Assembly: GCF_003945765.1 (NCBI RefSeq)
Contig: NZ_CP027712.1
Location: 6,448,001-6,512,000 of the forward strand
Source: Pseudomonas chlororaphis subsp. chlororaphis
Lineage (GTDB): Bacteria > Pseudomonadota > Gammaproteobacteria > Pseudomonadales > Pseudomonadaceae
DNA: 64,000 bases
Direction: 5' to 3'
Shown here: positions 8,372 through 19,327 of the stretch, piece by piece
Layout: every line of letters starts with the position of its first letter
Position numbering within the stretch: the stretch's first letter is position 1
Program-made: the position numbers and the translations under genes
Notes under the pieces: generated by a model
The model's database searches: none
The model's input: the letters and a program-made list of their open reading frames with translations, nothing else
What the model was told of the DNA's origin: nothing

Positions 8372-10783
8372 ATGAAACGCAGCCTGACCGTACTCGTCGT
8401 CCTGATCCTTGCCCTTGCTGCGGGAGGGGGCTGGTACCTGTACAGCAAGCAGCCGTCGCGCCAGGGCCAGGTCGAACTGGAGCGCCTGCAGGGCTCGGTC
8501 ACGGTGCGCTACGACGAACGCGGCGTGCCGCATATCCGCGCGGAAAACGAAACCGACCTGTACCGCGCGCTGGGTTATGTCCACGCCCAGGACCGGCTGT
8601 TCCAGATGGAAGTCATGCGGCGCCTGGCCCGCGGCGAGCTGGCCGAGATACTCGGCCCCAAACTGCTCGACACCGACAAACTGTTCCGCAGCCTGCGCAT
8701 CCGCGAGCGCGCCGACAGCTATGTCGCCGGGCTGGATCGCCAGTCCCCTGCCTGGAAGGGCCTGCAAGCCTACCTGGACGGGGTCAACCAGTATCAGAAC
8801 AGCCATCCGCAACCGATCGAATTTGATGTCCTCGGCATTCCCAAGCGTTCCTTCACTGCCGAAGACAGCATCAGCGTCGCCGGCTACATGGCCTACAGCT
8901 TCGCCGCGGCCTTCCGCACCGAACCGCTGCTGACCTACGTGCGCGACCAGCTCGGCAGCGACTACCTGAAAGTCTTCGACCTCGACTGGCAGCCCAAGGG
9001 CGCCCTGGCCAAGGGCCGTGGCCCGCTGGCGCCAAGCCTGGCCTCCAGCGACTGGCAGGACCTGGGCGCCATCGCCCGGCTGAGCGAGCAGGCCCTGGCC
9101 GACGCCGGCCTGCCGCAATTCGAGGGCAGCAACGCCTGGGCGGTGTCCGGCAGCCGCACCAAGAGCGGCAAACCGTTGCTGGCCGGCGACCCGCACATCC
9201 GCTTCGCGGTGCCGTCGGTGTGGTACGAGGCCCAGCTGTCGGCACCGGGCTTCGAACTCTACGGTCATCACCAGGCGCTGGTGCCCTTCGCCTTTCTCGG
9301 CCACAACCTGGACTTCGGCTGGAGCCTGACCATGTTCCAGAACGACGATCTGGACCTGATCGCCGAGAAGGTCAACCCGAACAACGCCAACCAGGTCTGG
9401 TACCGCGGCAAGTGGGTCGACCTGGTCAACAGCGAGCAGCAGATCGCGGTGAAGGGGCAGCCGCCGGTCACCCAGATCCTGCGCCAGTCGCCCCACGGGC
9501 CGATCGTCAACGACGTGCTCGGGGCCAATGCCGGCAAGACGCCGATCGCCATGTGGTGGGCCTTCCTCGAGACGCCGAACCCGATCCTCGACGGCTTCTA
9601 CCAGCTCAACCGCGCCGACACCCTGGCCAAGGCCCGCAGTGCCGCGTCCAAGGTCCAGGCGCCGGGCTTGAACATCGTCTGGGCCAACGCCAAGGGCGAC
9701 ATCGGCTGGTGGGCCGCGGCACTGCTGCCGAAACGCCCGATCGGCGCCAAGGGCACGTTCATCCTCGACGGCAGCACTTCGCTGGCGGACAAAGAGGGCT
9801 TCTACCCATTCAGCGCCAACCCCCAGGAAGAAAACCCGGCGCGCGGCTATATCGTTTCGGCCAACTTCCAGCCGGTCTCACCCACCGGCATGGAGATTCC
9901 CGGCTACTACAACCTCGCCGACCGTGGCCAGCAACTGGACCGCCAGCTCGGCGACAAGAGCGTGAAATGGGATATCGACGCCAGCCAGAAACTCCAGCTG
10001 GGCACCACCACTGCCTATGGCCCGCGCCTGCTGGCGCCGCTGCTGCCAGTCCTGCGCGAAGTAGTGAGCGACCCGCAGGAGCTCAAGCTGGTGGAGCAAC
10101 TGGCGCAGTGGAAAGGCGACTACCCGCTGGACTCCACCAGCGCCACCCTGTTCAACCAGTTCCTGTTCAACCTCACCGACGCAGCCTTCCATGACGAGCT
10201 GGGCGACGCCTTCTTCGACACCCTGCTGTCCACCCGGGTGATCGACGCCGCGCTGCCACGCCTGGTCGCCTCCGCCGATTCGCCGTGGTGGGACAACCGC
10301 AACACCCTGGGCCAGGAAAGTCGCGCCGACACCGTCAGGGTCGCCTGGCGCGCCAGCCTCGCTCATCTCAAGGCGACCTTTGGCGACGACTCGACGAAGT
10401 GGCTGTGGGGCCAGGCGCATACCCTGACCCACGGTCATCCGCTGGGCCTGCAGAAGCCCCTGGACCGGGTGTTCAACGTCGGCCCGTTCGCCGCGCCGGG
10501 CACCCACGAAGTGCCGAACAATCAATCGGCCAAGATCGGCCCCGCGCCCTGGCCAGTGACCTATGGTCCGTCCACCCGGCGCCTGATCGACTTCGCCGAT
10601 CCGGCCCACAGCCTGAGCATCAACCCGGTCGGGCAAAGCGGCGTGCTGTTCGACAAGCACTATCAGGATCAGGCCGAGGCTTATATCGAAGGGGTGTACC
10701 AGCAGGCGCACTTCAACGAAGAAGAGGTCACGGCCAATACCCACAGCACCCTGAAGCTGTTGCCGGCGCGGACGACGCAGTAA
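8372..10783 (+). CDS. hacB: Penicillin acylase family protein, probable acyl-homoserine-lactone acylase
   Basis: The 803-residue protein is an N-terminal-nucleophile hydrolase precursor. An N-terminal hydrophobic signal or anchor (about residues 4-24) leads to the alpha chain, which contains GYVHAQDRLFQMEVMRRLA. The autocatalytic cleavage site is EGSNAWAVSG, giving Ser253 as the nucleophile at the start of the beta chain (about 550 residues). The enzyme should act in the periplasm on amide-linked acyl groups. In P. aeruginosa the gene at the same position beside spuH is hacB (PA0305), an acylase of long-chain acyl-homoserine lactones; synteny is the reason for the symbol. AAGGAG lies 5 bases before the start. 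Substrate range is inferred. Confidence 0.8.
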   Translation: MKRSLTVLVVLILALAAGGGWYLYSKQPSRQGQVELERLQGSVTVRYDERGVPHIRAENETDLYRALGYVHAQDRLFQMEVMRRLARGELAEILGPKLLDTDKLFRSLRIRERADSYVAGLDRQSPAWKGLQAYLDGVNQYQNSHPQPIEFDVLGIPKRSFTAEDSISVAGYMAYSFAAAFRTEPLLTYVRDQLGSDYLKVFDLDWQPKGALAKGRGPLAPSLASSDWQDLGAIARLSEQALADAGLPQFEGSNAWAVSGSRTKSGKPLLAGDPHIRFAVPSVWYEAQLSAPGFELYGHHQALVPFAFLGHNLDFGWSLTMFQNDDLDLIAEKVNPNNANQVWYRGKWVDLVNSEQQIAVKGQPPVTQILRQSPHGPIVNDVLGANAGKTPIAMWWAFLETPNPILDGFYQLNRADTLAKARSAASKVQAPGLNIVWANAKGDIGWWAAALLPKRPIGAKGTFILDGSTSLADKEGFYPFSANPQEENPARGYIVSANFQPVSPTGMEIPGYYNLADRGQQLDRQLGDKSVKWDIDASQKLQLGTTTAYGPRLLAPLLPVLREVVSDPQELKLVEQLAQWKGDYPLDSTSATLFNQFLFNLTDAAFHDELGDAFFDTLLSTRVIDAALPRLVASADSPWWDNRNTLGQESRADTVRVAWRASLAHLKATFGDDSTKWLWGQAHTLTHGHPLGLQKPLDRVFNVGPFAAPGTHEVPNNQSAKIGPAPWPVTYGPSTRRLIDFADPAHSLSINPVGQSGVLFDKHYQDQAEAYIEGVYQQAHFNEEEVTANTHSTLKLLPARTTQ

Positions 10784-10875
10784 CCCCTGTGGTGAACGAC
10801 GCCTGACCCGCAGCAGCTAGCTTGGCTGGCGATCCAGTCGACGCAGCACTCAAGGCCGGGGCCACCCCCGAAAAC

Positions 10876-10903
10876 GACATCGCCCCTGAACAGGGGCGAT
10901 GTC
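10876..10903 (-). terminator. Terminator-like hairpin between hacB and spuH
   Basis: GACATCGCCCCTG and CAGGGGCGATGTC form a perfect 13-bp stem with a 2-base loop. On the minus strand it is followed by GTTTTC, suiting the end of the spu operon. On the plus strand it is followed by TTGTTG, so it may also end hacB transcription. Confidence 0.75.
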
Positions 10904-10936
10904 TTGTTGCGGTCAACGCCTTGCGGCTGTCGCGTA

Positions 10937-11827
10937 TCAGGCCGCTTCCGGGGCCTGTGCGCGGCGCACGTCCGGCTGCTTCCAGGAATCGGCCGCGGCC
11001 TCTTCGATGGCTTGCTGGATGGCGCGCTTGCGCCGCTCTTCGGCCTGGCGGCTGAAGTACCAGACCAGGAAGGTCACCAGCGACACCGCCAGCAGGATCA
11101 GGCTGGCCACGGCGTTGATTTCCGGTTTCACCCCCAGGCGCACCGCCGAGAACACTTCCATCGGCAAGGTGGTGGAGCCCGGGCCGGAGACGAAGCTCGC
11201 CAGCACCAGGTCGTCCAGGGACAGGGCGAAGGACATCATGCCGCCGGCCGCCAGCGACGGGGCGATCATCGGGATGGTGATCAGGAAGAACACCTTCCAC
11301 GGCCGCGCACCCAGGTCCATGGCCGCCTCTTCGATGGACAAGTCCAGCTCGCGCAGACGCGCCGACACCACCACCGCCACATAGGCCGCGCAGAACGTGG
11401 TGTGGGCGATCCAGATGGTGACGATGCCACGCTCCTGCGGCCAACCGATCATCTGCGCCATGGCCACGAACAGCAGCAACAGCGACAGGCCGGTAATCAC
11501 TTCCGGCATTACCAGCGGCGCGGTGACCAGGCCGCCGAACAGCGTGCGGCCCTTGAAGTGGGTGATACGGGTCAGGACGAAGGCCGCCAGGGTACCCAGG
11601 GCTACCGCGGCGATCGCGGTGTAACAGGCGATCTCCAGGGAACGCACCACCGAGCCCATCAGTTGCGAGTTGTCCAGCAGGCCGACGTACCACTTCACCG
11701 ACCAGCCGCCCCAGACCGTCACCAGCTTGGAGGCGTTGAACGAGTAGATCACCAGGATCAGCATCGGCAGGTAGATGAACAGCAGACCCACCACCAGCAT
11801 CAGGTTCGAGAAACTGAAGCGCTTCAT
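10937..11827 (-). CDS. spuH: Spermidine/putrescine ABC transporter permease SpuH (PotI-like)
   Basis: The 296-residue inner-membrane permease has about six membrane helices, beginning with LMLVVGLLFIYLPMLILVIYS. It carries the cytoplasmic EAA loop IEEAAMDLGARPWKVFFLITIPM that contacts the ATPase. It pairs with SpuG to form the channel of the polyamine importer. The start overlaps the spuG stop in an ATGA arrangement, so the genes are translationally coupled. The C-terminus has a charged tail (EERRKRAIQQAIEEA) typical of Pseudomonas SpuH. It is the last gene of the operon and is followed by a hairpin terminator. Confidence 0.9.
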   Translation of the reverse strand: MKRFSFSNLMLVVGLLFIYLPMLILVIYSFNASKLVTVWGGWSVKWYVGLLDNSQLMGSVVRSLEIACYTAIAAVALGTLAAFVLTRITHFKGRTLFGGLVTAPLVMPEVITGLSLLLLFVAMAQMIGWPQERGIVTIWIAHTTFCAAYVAVVVSARLRELDLSIEEAAMDLGARPWKVFFLITIPMIAPSLAAGGMMSFALSLDDLVLASFVSGPGSTTLPMEVFSAVRLGVKPEINAVASLILLAVSLVTFLVWYFSRQAEERRKRAIQQAIEEAAADSWKQPDVRRAQAPEAA

Positions 11828-12744
11828 TCCTTGCCCTCCATTTCTTTGGCCTGACTGCGGTTGAAGAGGATGATCGGCACAATCAGGATCGCCAGCATCA
11901 CCACTGCCAGGGCCGATGCCACCGGCCAGTCACGGTTGTTGAAGAACTCTTGCCAGAGCACTTTACCGATCATCAGGGTTTCCGGACCGCCGAGCAGTTC
12001 CGGGATCACGAACTCGCCCACCACCGGGATGAACACCAGCATGCAGCCGGCGATGATGCCGTTCTTCGACAGCGGCACGGTGATTTTCCAGAAGCTGTTG
12101 AAAGTGCTCGAACCCAGGTCCGAAGCGGCTTCCAGCAGGCTGGTATCGTGCTTCACCAGGTTGGCGTAGAGCGGCAGGATCATGAACGGCAGGTACGAAT
12201 AGACCACGCCGATATACACCGCCAGGTTGGTGTTGAGGATCTGCAGCGGCTCGTCGATCAAGCCCATGCTCATCAGGAAGCCGTTGAGCAGGCCGTTGTT
12301 GCTGAGGATGCCCATCCAGGCGTAGACGCGGATCAGGATCGCGGTCCAGGTCGGCATCATGATCAGCAGCACCAGCACGGTCTGCAGCTCTTTGCGGGCG
12401 CTGGCGATGGCATAGGCCATCGGGTAGCCGATCAACAGGCACAGCAGGGTGCTGAAGAACGCCATCTTCAACGAGCCGAGGTAGGCGGCGATATACAGCT
12501 CGTCGTCGCCGAGCATCGCGTAGTTGCCTAGGTTGAGCAGCACCTGCAGCTTCTGGTCGATGAAGCTGTAGATCTCGGTGTACGGCGGAATGGCTACGTC
12601 CGCTTCGGCGAAGCTGATCTTCAGGACGATGAAGAACGGCAGCATGAAGAACAGGAACAGCCAGAGGAACGGAACCCCGATGACCATCTGACGGCCACCG
12701 GGAATTATTCGATTGAGTCGGCGCTTGAGCTTTCGCATGTTCAT
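11824..12744 (-). CDS. spuG: Spermidine/putrescine ABC transporter permease SpuG (PotH-like)
   Basis: The 306-residue membrane protein opens with a basic N-terminus (MNMRKLKRRLNRI), followed by about six helices. The EAA loop LLEAASDLGSSTFNSFWKIT is clear. A large periplasmic loop follows the first helix, as in PotH. It forms a heterodimer with SpuH. The ATG overlaps the TGA of spuF by four bases, indicating coupling; a second ATG two codons downstream (12738) is an alternative start. The product is part of the spuABCDEFGH polyamine locus. Confidence 0.9.
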   Translation of the reverse strand: MNMRKLKRRLNRIIPGGRQMVIGVPFLWLFLFFMLPFFIVLKISFAEADVAIPPYTEIYSFIDQKLQVLLNLGNYAMLGDDELYIAAYLGSLKMAFFSTLLCLLIGYPMAYAIASARKELQTVLVLLIMMPTWTAILIRVYAWMGILSNNGLLNGFLMSMGLIDEPLQILNTNLAVYIGVVYSYLPFMILPLYANLVKHDTSLLEAASDLGSSTFNSFWKITVPLSKNGIIAGCMLVFIPVVGEFVIPELLGGPETLMIGKVLWQEFFNNRDWPVASALAVVMLAILIVPIILFNRSQAKEMEGKE

Positions 12745-13883
12745 GAGCGCAGTACCACGCCGCTGTCGTCTTCCCACCAGACGTACACCTGGTCACCCCA
12801 GGTCGGACGCGCGCCGCGACGCTCGGCGTTGGCCACGAACGACTGCACCAGCTTGCCGCTCGGCAGCTCGACGTAGAACACCGAGTGGCCACCCAGGTAG
12901 GCGATGTCGTGCACCTTGCCGCTCGACCAGTTGTATTCGCAGGTCGGCATGTCCGGGGTCACCAGGAGTTTTTCCGGGCGGATGGCGTAGGTCACCGACT
13001 TGTCCTGCACCGAGGTGCTGATGCCGTGGCCCACGTAGATGTTGCGGTCCAGGTCCTTGCAGGTGATGGTGGCGTGGCCTTCGGCGTCGTCGATCACTTC
13101 ACCTTCGAAGATGTTGACGTTGCCGATGAACTCGCAGACCAGGCGGCTGGTCGGGGTTTCGTAGATGTCGATCGGGCTGCCGATCTGGGCGATCCAGCCC
13201 AAGTGCATGATCGCGATACGCTCGGCCATGGTCATGGCTTCTTCCTGGTCGTGGGTCACCATCACGCAGGTCACGCCGACCCGCTCGATGATCTCCACCA
13301 GCTCCAGTTGCATCTGCGAGCGCAGCTTTTTATCCAGGGCGCCCATCGGTTCGTCGAGCAGCAGCAGTTTCGGCCGCTTGGCCAGGGAACGGGCCAGGGC
13401 CACGCGCTGGCGCTGGCCGCCGGACAGCTGGTGCGGCTTGCGCTTGGCGTACTGGCTCATCTGCACCAGCTTGAGCATCTCGGCCACGCGGGCATCGATC
13501 TCGGCCTTGGGAATCTTGTCCTGCTGCAGGCCGAAGGCGATGTTCTGCGCCACGGTCATGTGCGGGAACAAGGCATAGGACTGGAACATCATGTTGATCG
13601 GCCGCTCGTAGGGCGGCATGTCGGTGATATCCACACCGTCCAGGTAGATGCGCCCCTCCGTGGGCCGTTCGAACCCCGCGAGCATCCGCAGCAGGGTGGA
13701 CTTACCCGAGCCAGAACCGCCGAGCAGGGCGAAGATCTCGCCTTTCTTGATTTCCAGGGACACGTCGTCCACGGCAATCGTCTCGTCGAACTTCTTCGTG
13801 ACCCGGTCGATCTTGACCAACACCTGCTTCGGTGTCTGGTCGCCCTCGAGGGCTTTCTTGTAGGCGCCGGAGGCAACTGCCAT
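12741..13883 (-). CDS. spuF: Polyamine ABC transporter ATP-binding protein SpuF (PotG-like)
   Basis: The 380-residue ATPase drives the SpuGH importer. It has Walker A GGSGSGKST (about residues 55-63), Q-loop FQSYALFPHMTV, signature LSGGQRQRVALARSL, Walker B LLLLDEPMGALD and the H-loop in VTHDQEEAM. A C-terminal TOBE domain (about residues 295-380) matches the PotA/PotG group. The start MAVASGAYKK gives a short N-terminal extension before the ABC domain, common in Pseudomonas homologues. It lies 71 bases downstream of spuE and overlaps spuG by 4 bases. Confidence 0.92.
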   Translation of the reverse strand: MAVASGAYKKALEGDQTPKQVLVKIDRVTKKFDETIAVDDVSLEIKKGEIFALLGGSGSGKSTLLRMLAGFERPTEGRIYLDGVDITDMPPYERPINMMFQSYALFPHMTVAQNIAFGLQQDKIPKAEIDARVAEMLKLVQMSQYAKRKPHQLSGGQRQRVALARSLAKRPKLLLLDEPMGALDKKLRSQMQLELVEIIERVGVTCVMVTHDQEEAMTMAERIAIMHLGWIAQIGSPIDIYETPTSRLVCEFIGNVNIFEGEVIDDAEGHATITCKDLDRNIYVGHGISTSVQDKSVTYAIRPEKLLVTPDMPTCEYNWSSGKVHDIAYLGGHSVFYVELPSGKLVQSFVANAERRGARPTWGDQVYVWWEDDSGVVLRS

Positions 13884-13954
13884 TTACGAAACTCCCAACA
13901 GAATTTGCAGTTCGCCCCATGCGGGCGAACTCTGGATAGTTTGAGCGATTGACG

Positions 13955-15061
<1,107 letters not shown>

Positions 15062-15235
15062 TCAACAATTGGGCCTGAGTTGCCCGCACTACATGACAGC
15101 CAAGAGCTGCCCAGCAACAAAACCGGCGCGCAACTTACCTTCGATAAACCGATCCAGCAAAACTTTCTGTCATTTAATTGCACCGCTGACCGCCCTCGCG
15201 GGGACGACGGCCAGCGGTTGCTGCCTCAAACCGGT

Positions 15236-16345
15236 TTATTTGCCGGATTTGATCTTGGTCCAGCTGCGGGTCAGCTCACGCTGGGTAGCGGCCGGCAGAT
15301 CGGCGATCGCATACAGCTTGGCCTGCACGTCGGCTGGCGGGTAGATGCCCGGATCGCTGGTGATGTCTTTTTCTACCAGTGCCGTTGCGGCGGCGTTGCC
15401 GTTCGGGAAACGCACGGCGTTGGTGATGCCGGCCATGACTTCAGGCTTCTGCAGGAAGGTCATGAACTTGTAGGCGCCCTCGACGTTTTCCGCATCCTTG
15501 GGGATAGCGACCATGTCGTAGAAGGTGCCGGCGCCTTCTTTCGGAATGACGTAGCTGACTTTTACCTTGTCGCCGGCTTCGGCGGCGCGGGACTTGGCCT
15601 GCTGCACGTCACCCGAGTAACCGACCGCTACGCAGATGTTGCCGTTGGCCAGGTCCGAGATGTACTTGGAGGAGTGGAAGTAGGTGATCGAAGGACGGAT
15701 CTTGAGGAACAGCTCTTCGGCTTTCTTGATGTCGTCTTTCTTCTGGCTGTCGGTCGGCAGGCCCAGGTAATGCAGGGCGACCGGGATCATTTCGGTTGGC
15801 GAGTCGAGGAAGCTCACGCCGCAGCCCTTGAGCTTGGCGATGTTCTCGGGCTTGAGCAGGGTGTCCCAGGAATCGATCTTGTCGACGCCCAGCGCAGCCT
15901 TGACCTTCTCCGGGTTATAGCCGATGCCGATGGAACCCCACATGTATGGGAAAGCGTGCTTGTTGCCCGGGTCACTGACCGAAACCGCCTTGAGCAGATC
16001 CTGGTTCAGGTTTTTCCAGTTGGGCAACTTGGAGACGTCCAGCTCCTGATAAACACCGGCCTTGATCTGTTTGGCCAGGAAGTTGTTCGACGGCACGACC
16101 ACGTCGTAACCGGACTTGCCTGCCAGCAGTTTCGCTTCCAGGGTCTCGTTGCTATCGAAAACGTCGTAGACCACCTTGATCCCGGACTCTTTCTCGAAGT
16201 TCGCGATGGTGTCAGGTGCGATGTAGTCGGACCAGTTGTAAACGTGCAGCACTTTGTCGTCTGCCTGGGCCACTGCCGCCATCGCGCCCATCAGGGACAT
16301 GGCGAGGAGGGTCTTGCCAGCTTTCTTCATACCTATTGCCTTCAT
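15236..16345 (-). CDS. spuD: Periplasmic putrescine-binding protein SpuD
   Basis: The 369-residue binding protein has a signal peptide ending near AVAQADD and a mature start at [14 protein letters not shown]. It is clearly paralogous to SpuE throughout. At the pocket position where SpuE has W, this protein has F ([10 protein letters not shown]275), which matches the known SpuD/SpuE distinction and supports putrescine preference. GGAG precedes the ATG at 16345 by 8 bases; an ATG five codons downstream (16330) is also possible. It is located between spuC and spuE and is likely expressed at high level from the operon. Confidence 0.88.
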   Translation of the reverse strand: MKAIGMKKAGKTLLAMSLMGAMAAVAQADDKVLHVYNWSDYIAPDTIANFEKESGIKVVYDVFDSNETLEAKLLAGKSGYDVVVPSNNFLAKQIKAGVYQELDVSKLPNWKNLNQDLLKAVSVSDPGNKHAFPYMWGSIGIGYNPEKVKAALGVDKIDSWDTLLKPENIAKLKGCGVSFLDSPTEMIPVALHYLGLPTDSQKKDDIKKAEELFLKIRPSITYFHSSKYISDLANGNICVAVGYSGDVQQAKSRAAEAGDKVKVSYVIPKEGAGTFYDMVAIPKDAENVEGAYKFMTFLQKPEVMAGITNAVRFPNGNAAATALVEKDITSDPGIYPPADVQAKLYAIADLPAATQRELTRSWTKIKSGK

Positions 16346-16476
16346 GCGTCATGCTCCAATTATTCTTTTTAACCTTGTGTTCAGCGACCGGTTGCCAGGC
16401 AACTAAAAACAGGCGGTAGTCTGGCAAGTTCCAAGGCGGGCTTTCAACAGAAGACCCCATCCTTTATGGCCGCCCC

Positions 16477-16504
16477 GAGCGAAGTACCGCGGGGTACTCC
16501 GCTC
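16477..16504 (-). promoter_or_regulatory. Intercistronic stem-loop between spuC and spuD
   Basis: GAGCGAAGTACC and GGTACTCCGCTC form a 12-bp stem with one A-C mismatch and a 4-base loop. It starts 12 bases downstream of the spuC stop on the minus strand. There is no T-tract, so it is more likely an mRNA-stabilising or partial-termination element separating the catabolic genes from the transport genes. Confidence 0.5.
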
Positions 16505-16516
16505 AGAGCCTAGCAC

Positions 16517-17881
16517 TTAGCCCTGTAACGCACTCAAGGTCAGGTCCAGGCACTTGCGGGCCTTGCTCACCAGCTCATCGATCTCCTCCTTGGTGATCAC
16601 CAGGGGCGGAGCGATGATCATGGTGTCGCCCACGGCGCGCATGATCAGGCCATTGTCGAAGCAGAACTGCCGGCAGATCATGCCGACGCCTTTTCCGACA
16701 TACCGCGCACGGGTGGCCTTGTCCTGAACCAGCTCGATGGCGCCCAACAGGCCGACTCCGCGAACCTCACCCACCAGCGGGTGATCGTTCAGTTCCCGCA
16801 GGCGTTTCTGCAAATAAGGTGCCGTTTCTGCCTTGACGCGCTCGATAATTTTTTCGTCGCGCATGATGCGGATGTTTTCCAGGGCCACGGCGGCGGCCAC
16901 CGGGTGCCCGGAATAGGTGAAACCGTGGTTGAAATCGCCGCCCTCGTTGAGCACCGCCACCACTTCGTCGCGCACGATCAGGCCACCCATGGGGATGTAG
17001 CCGGAGGTCAGGCCCTTGGCGATGGTCATCATGTCCGGCTTGAGGTCGTAGAAATCGCTACCGAACCACTCACCGGTACGCCCGAACCCACAGATCACCT
17101 CGTCGGCGACGAACAGGATGTCGTACTTGGCGAGGATTTCCTTGATCCGCGGCCAGTAGCTTTCTGGCGGCACGATCACGCCGCCCGCGCCCTGGATCGG
17201 CTCGGCGATGAAGGCACCGACGTTATCGACGCCGACTTCGAGAATTTTTTCTTCCAGCTGGTTGGCCGCCCAGATCCCGAACTCGTCCGGGGTCATGTCG
17301 CCGCCTTCGCCGAACCAGTAAGGCTGCGGGATATGCACGATGCCCGGGATCGGCAAGTCGCCCTGTTCGTGCATATAGGTCATGCCGCCCAGGCTCGCGC
17401 CGGCCACGGTGGAGCCGTGATAGCCGTTGACGCGGCTGATGATGGTTTTCTTCTTCGGCTGGCCCTTGATCGCCCAGTAGTGGCGAACCATGCGCAGCAT
17501 GGTGTCGTTGCCTTCGGAACCGGAACCGGTGAAGAACACATGGTTCATGCCCTTGGGGGCCACATCGGAGATGGCCTTGGCCAGTTCCAGCGCCGGCGGG
17601 TGGGCGGTCTGGAAGAACAGGTTGTAGTACGGCAGCTCGCGCATCTGCTTGCTGGCGGCGTCGGCCAGTTCTTCGCGGCCGTAGCCGATGGCCACGCACC
17701 ACAGCCCGGCCATGCCGTCGAGGATCTTGTTGCCCTCGCTGTCCCAGAGATAAACGCCCTCGGCGTTGGTGATGATCCGCGGGCCCTTCTCCTTCAATTG
17801 CTTGAAGTCGCTGAACGGGGCCAGGTGGTGCTCGCTGCTGAGGGTTTGCCACTCACGGGTTTGCGGGTTGTTGCTGGTCAT
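16517..17881 (-). CDS. spuC: Putrescine/polyamine--pyruvate aminotransferase SpuC
   Basis: The 454-residue PLP-dependent class III aminotransferase transfers the amino group of putrescine or related polyamines to pyruvate, giving 4-aminobutanal and alanine. The cofactor-binding GSGSEGNDT segment, the YHGST motif, the DEVICGFGRTG aspartate region and the Schiff-base lysine in TIAKGLTSGY are all present. The length is normal for SpuC-type omega-transaminases. AGGAGA lies 6 bases before the ATG. It is the third gene of the spu operon, 57 bases after spuB. Confidence 0.92.
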   Translation of the reverse strand: MTSNNPQTREWQTLSSEHHLAPFSDFKQLKEKGPRIITNAEGVYLWDSEGNKILDGMAGLWCVAIGYGREELADAASKQMRELPYYNLFFQTAHPPALELAKAISDVAPKGMNHVFFTGSGSEGNDTMLRMVRHYWAIKGQPKKKTIISRVNGYHGSTVAGASLGGMTYMHEQGDLPIPGIVHIPQPYWFGEGGDMTPDEFGIWAANQLEEKILEVGVDNVGAFIAEPIQGAGGVIVPPESYWPRIKEILAKYDILFVADEVICGFGRTGEWFGSDFYDLKPDMMTIAKGLTSGYIPMGGLIVRDEVVAVLNEGGDFNHGFTYSGHPVAAAVALENIRIMRDEKIIERVKAETAPYLQKRLRELNDHPLVGEVRGVGLLGAIELVQDKATRARYVGKGVGMICRQFCFDNGLIMRAVGDTMIIAPPLVITKEEIDELVSKARKCLDLTLSALQG

Positions 17882-17938
17882 TGGAACTCTCCTGATTTTC
17901 CGGTGAGGGCGCCGCCGTTGACGGCGGCGCCCCGCGCA

Positions 17939-19297
17939 TCAGACGGCGAAGAGCAGGAATTCCCGCTCCCACGAACTGATGACGCGCTTGAAGTTTTCAT
18001 GCTCGGCCCGCTTGACCGCGACGTAGCCAGTGATGAATTTCTTGCCCAGGTACTTCTCGATGGTCTTGCTGTTTTCCATGCGCTCCAGGGCGTCCTCGAT
18101 GGTCAACGGCAGGCGCAGATTGCGGCGCTCGTAACCGCGGCCGACCACCGGCGCGCTCGGGTTGTGGCCTTCGACCATGCCGATGAACCCGCACAGCAGG
18201 CTGGCGGCGATGGCCAGGTAAGGGTTGGCGTCGGCGCCCGGCAGGCGGTTTTCCACCCGACGGTTCTGCGGCCCGGCATCCGGCACGCGCAGGCCCACGG
18301 TGCGGTTCTCTTCGCCCCACTCCACGTTCACCGGTGCCGAGGTGTCCGGCAGGAAGCGGCGGAACGAGTTGACGTTGGGCGCGAACAGCGGCAGCAACTC
18401 AGGGATGAACTTCTGCAGGCCGCCGATGTGATTGAGGAACAGCTGGCTCATGGTCCCGTCTTCATTGGAGAAGACGTTCTTGCCGGTCTCGATGTCGATG
18501 ATGCTCTGGTGCAGGTGCATGGCGCTGCCCGGCTCGCCGGTCATCGGCTTGGCCATGAAGGTGGCGGCTACCTCGTGCTTGAGCGCGGCTTCGCGCATGG
18601 TGCGCTTGAACACCAGGATCTGGTCGGCCAGGGACAGGGCATCACCGTGACGGAAGTTGATTTCCATCTGCGCCGTGCCGTCTTCGTGGATCAGCGTGTC
18701 GAGGTCCAGCTCCTGCAGTTCACACCAGTCGTAGACGTCCTCGAACAGCGGGTCGAATTCGTTGGCCGCTTCAATGGAGAACGACTGGCGACCGGTTTCC
18801 GGGCGCCCGGAGCGACCGACCGGTGGCTGCAACGGGTAGTCCGGGTCGTCGCTGCGCTTGGTCAGGTAGAACTCCATCTCCGGCGCCACGATCGGCTGCC
18901 AGCCGTGGTCGGCGTAGAGTTTCAGGACCTTCTTGAGCACGTTGCGCGGCGACAGTTCGATCGGGTTGCCCTGCTTGTCGTAGGTGTCGTGGATCACCTG
19001 GGCGGTCGGCTCGATGGCCCAGGGCACGAGGAATACCGCGTTCTGGTCCGGACGGCAGACCATGTCGATGTCGGCCGGGTCCAGCAGTTCGTAATAGATG
19101 TCGTCTTCGACATAGTCGCCGGTCACCGTCTGCAACAGCACGCTCTCGGGCAGGCGCATGCCTTTTTCGGCGATGAACTTGTTGGTCGGCGAGATCTTGC
19201 CCCGGGTAATCCCGGTCAGATCGCCAATCATGCATTCGACTTCTGTGATCTTGTGGTCTTTCAACCAATCGGTGAGCTGGTCGAGGTTGTTACTCAT
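17939..19297 (-). CDS. spuB: Gamma-glutamylpolyamine synthetase SpuB (glutamine-synthetase family)
   Basis: This 452-residue PuuA/PauA-type enzyme joins glutamate to putrescine or other polyamines using ATP, the first step of the gamma-glutamylation route. Glutamine-synthetase catalytic motifs are present: the metal-binding EMEFYL, GSAMHLHQS, NRTVGLRVP and the ADANPYLA segment. It resembles SpuI at 20394 but belongs to a different paralogue. It sits directly downstream of spuA with 30 bases between. Glutamine synthetase proper is unlikely given the operon and the absence of an adenylylation-loop tyrosine context. Confidence 0.9.
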   Translation of the reverse strand: MSNNLDQLTDWLKDHKITEVECMIGDLTGITRGKISPTNKFIAEKGMRLPESVLLQTVTGDYVEDDIYYELLDPADIDMVCRPDQNAVFLVPWAIEPTAQVIHDTYDKQGNPIELSPRNVLKKVLKLYADHGWQPIVAPEMEFYLTKRSDDPDYPLQPPVGRSGRPETGRQSFSIEAANEFDPLFEDVYDWCELQELDLDTLIHEDGTAQMEINFRHGDALSLADQILVFKRTMREAALKHEVAATFMAKPMTGEPGSAMHLHQSIIDIETGKNVFSNEDGTMSQLFLNHIGGLQKFIPELLPLFAPNVNSFRRFLPDTSAPVNVEWGEENRTVGLRVPDAGPQNRRVENRLPGADANPYLAIAASLLCGFIGMVEGHNPSAPVVGRGYERRNLRLPLTIEDALERMENSKTIEKYLGKKFITGYVAVKRAEHENFKRVISSWEREFLLFAV

Positions 19298-19327
19298 AAA
19301 TGCCTCTAGGCGTGAGTTTCCTGGCTC

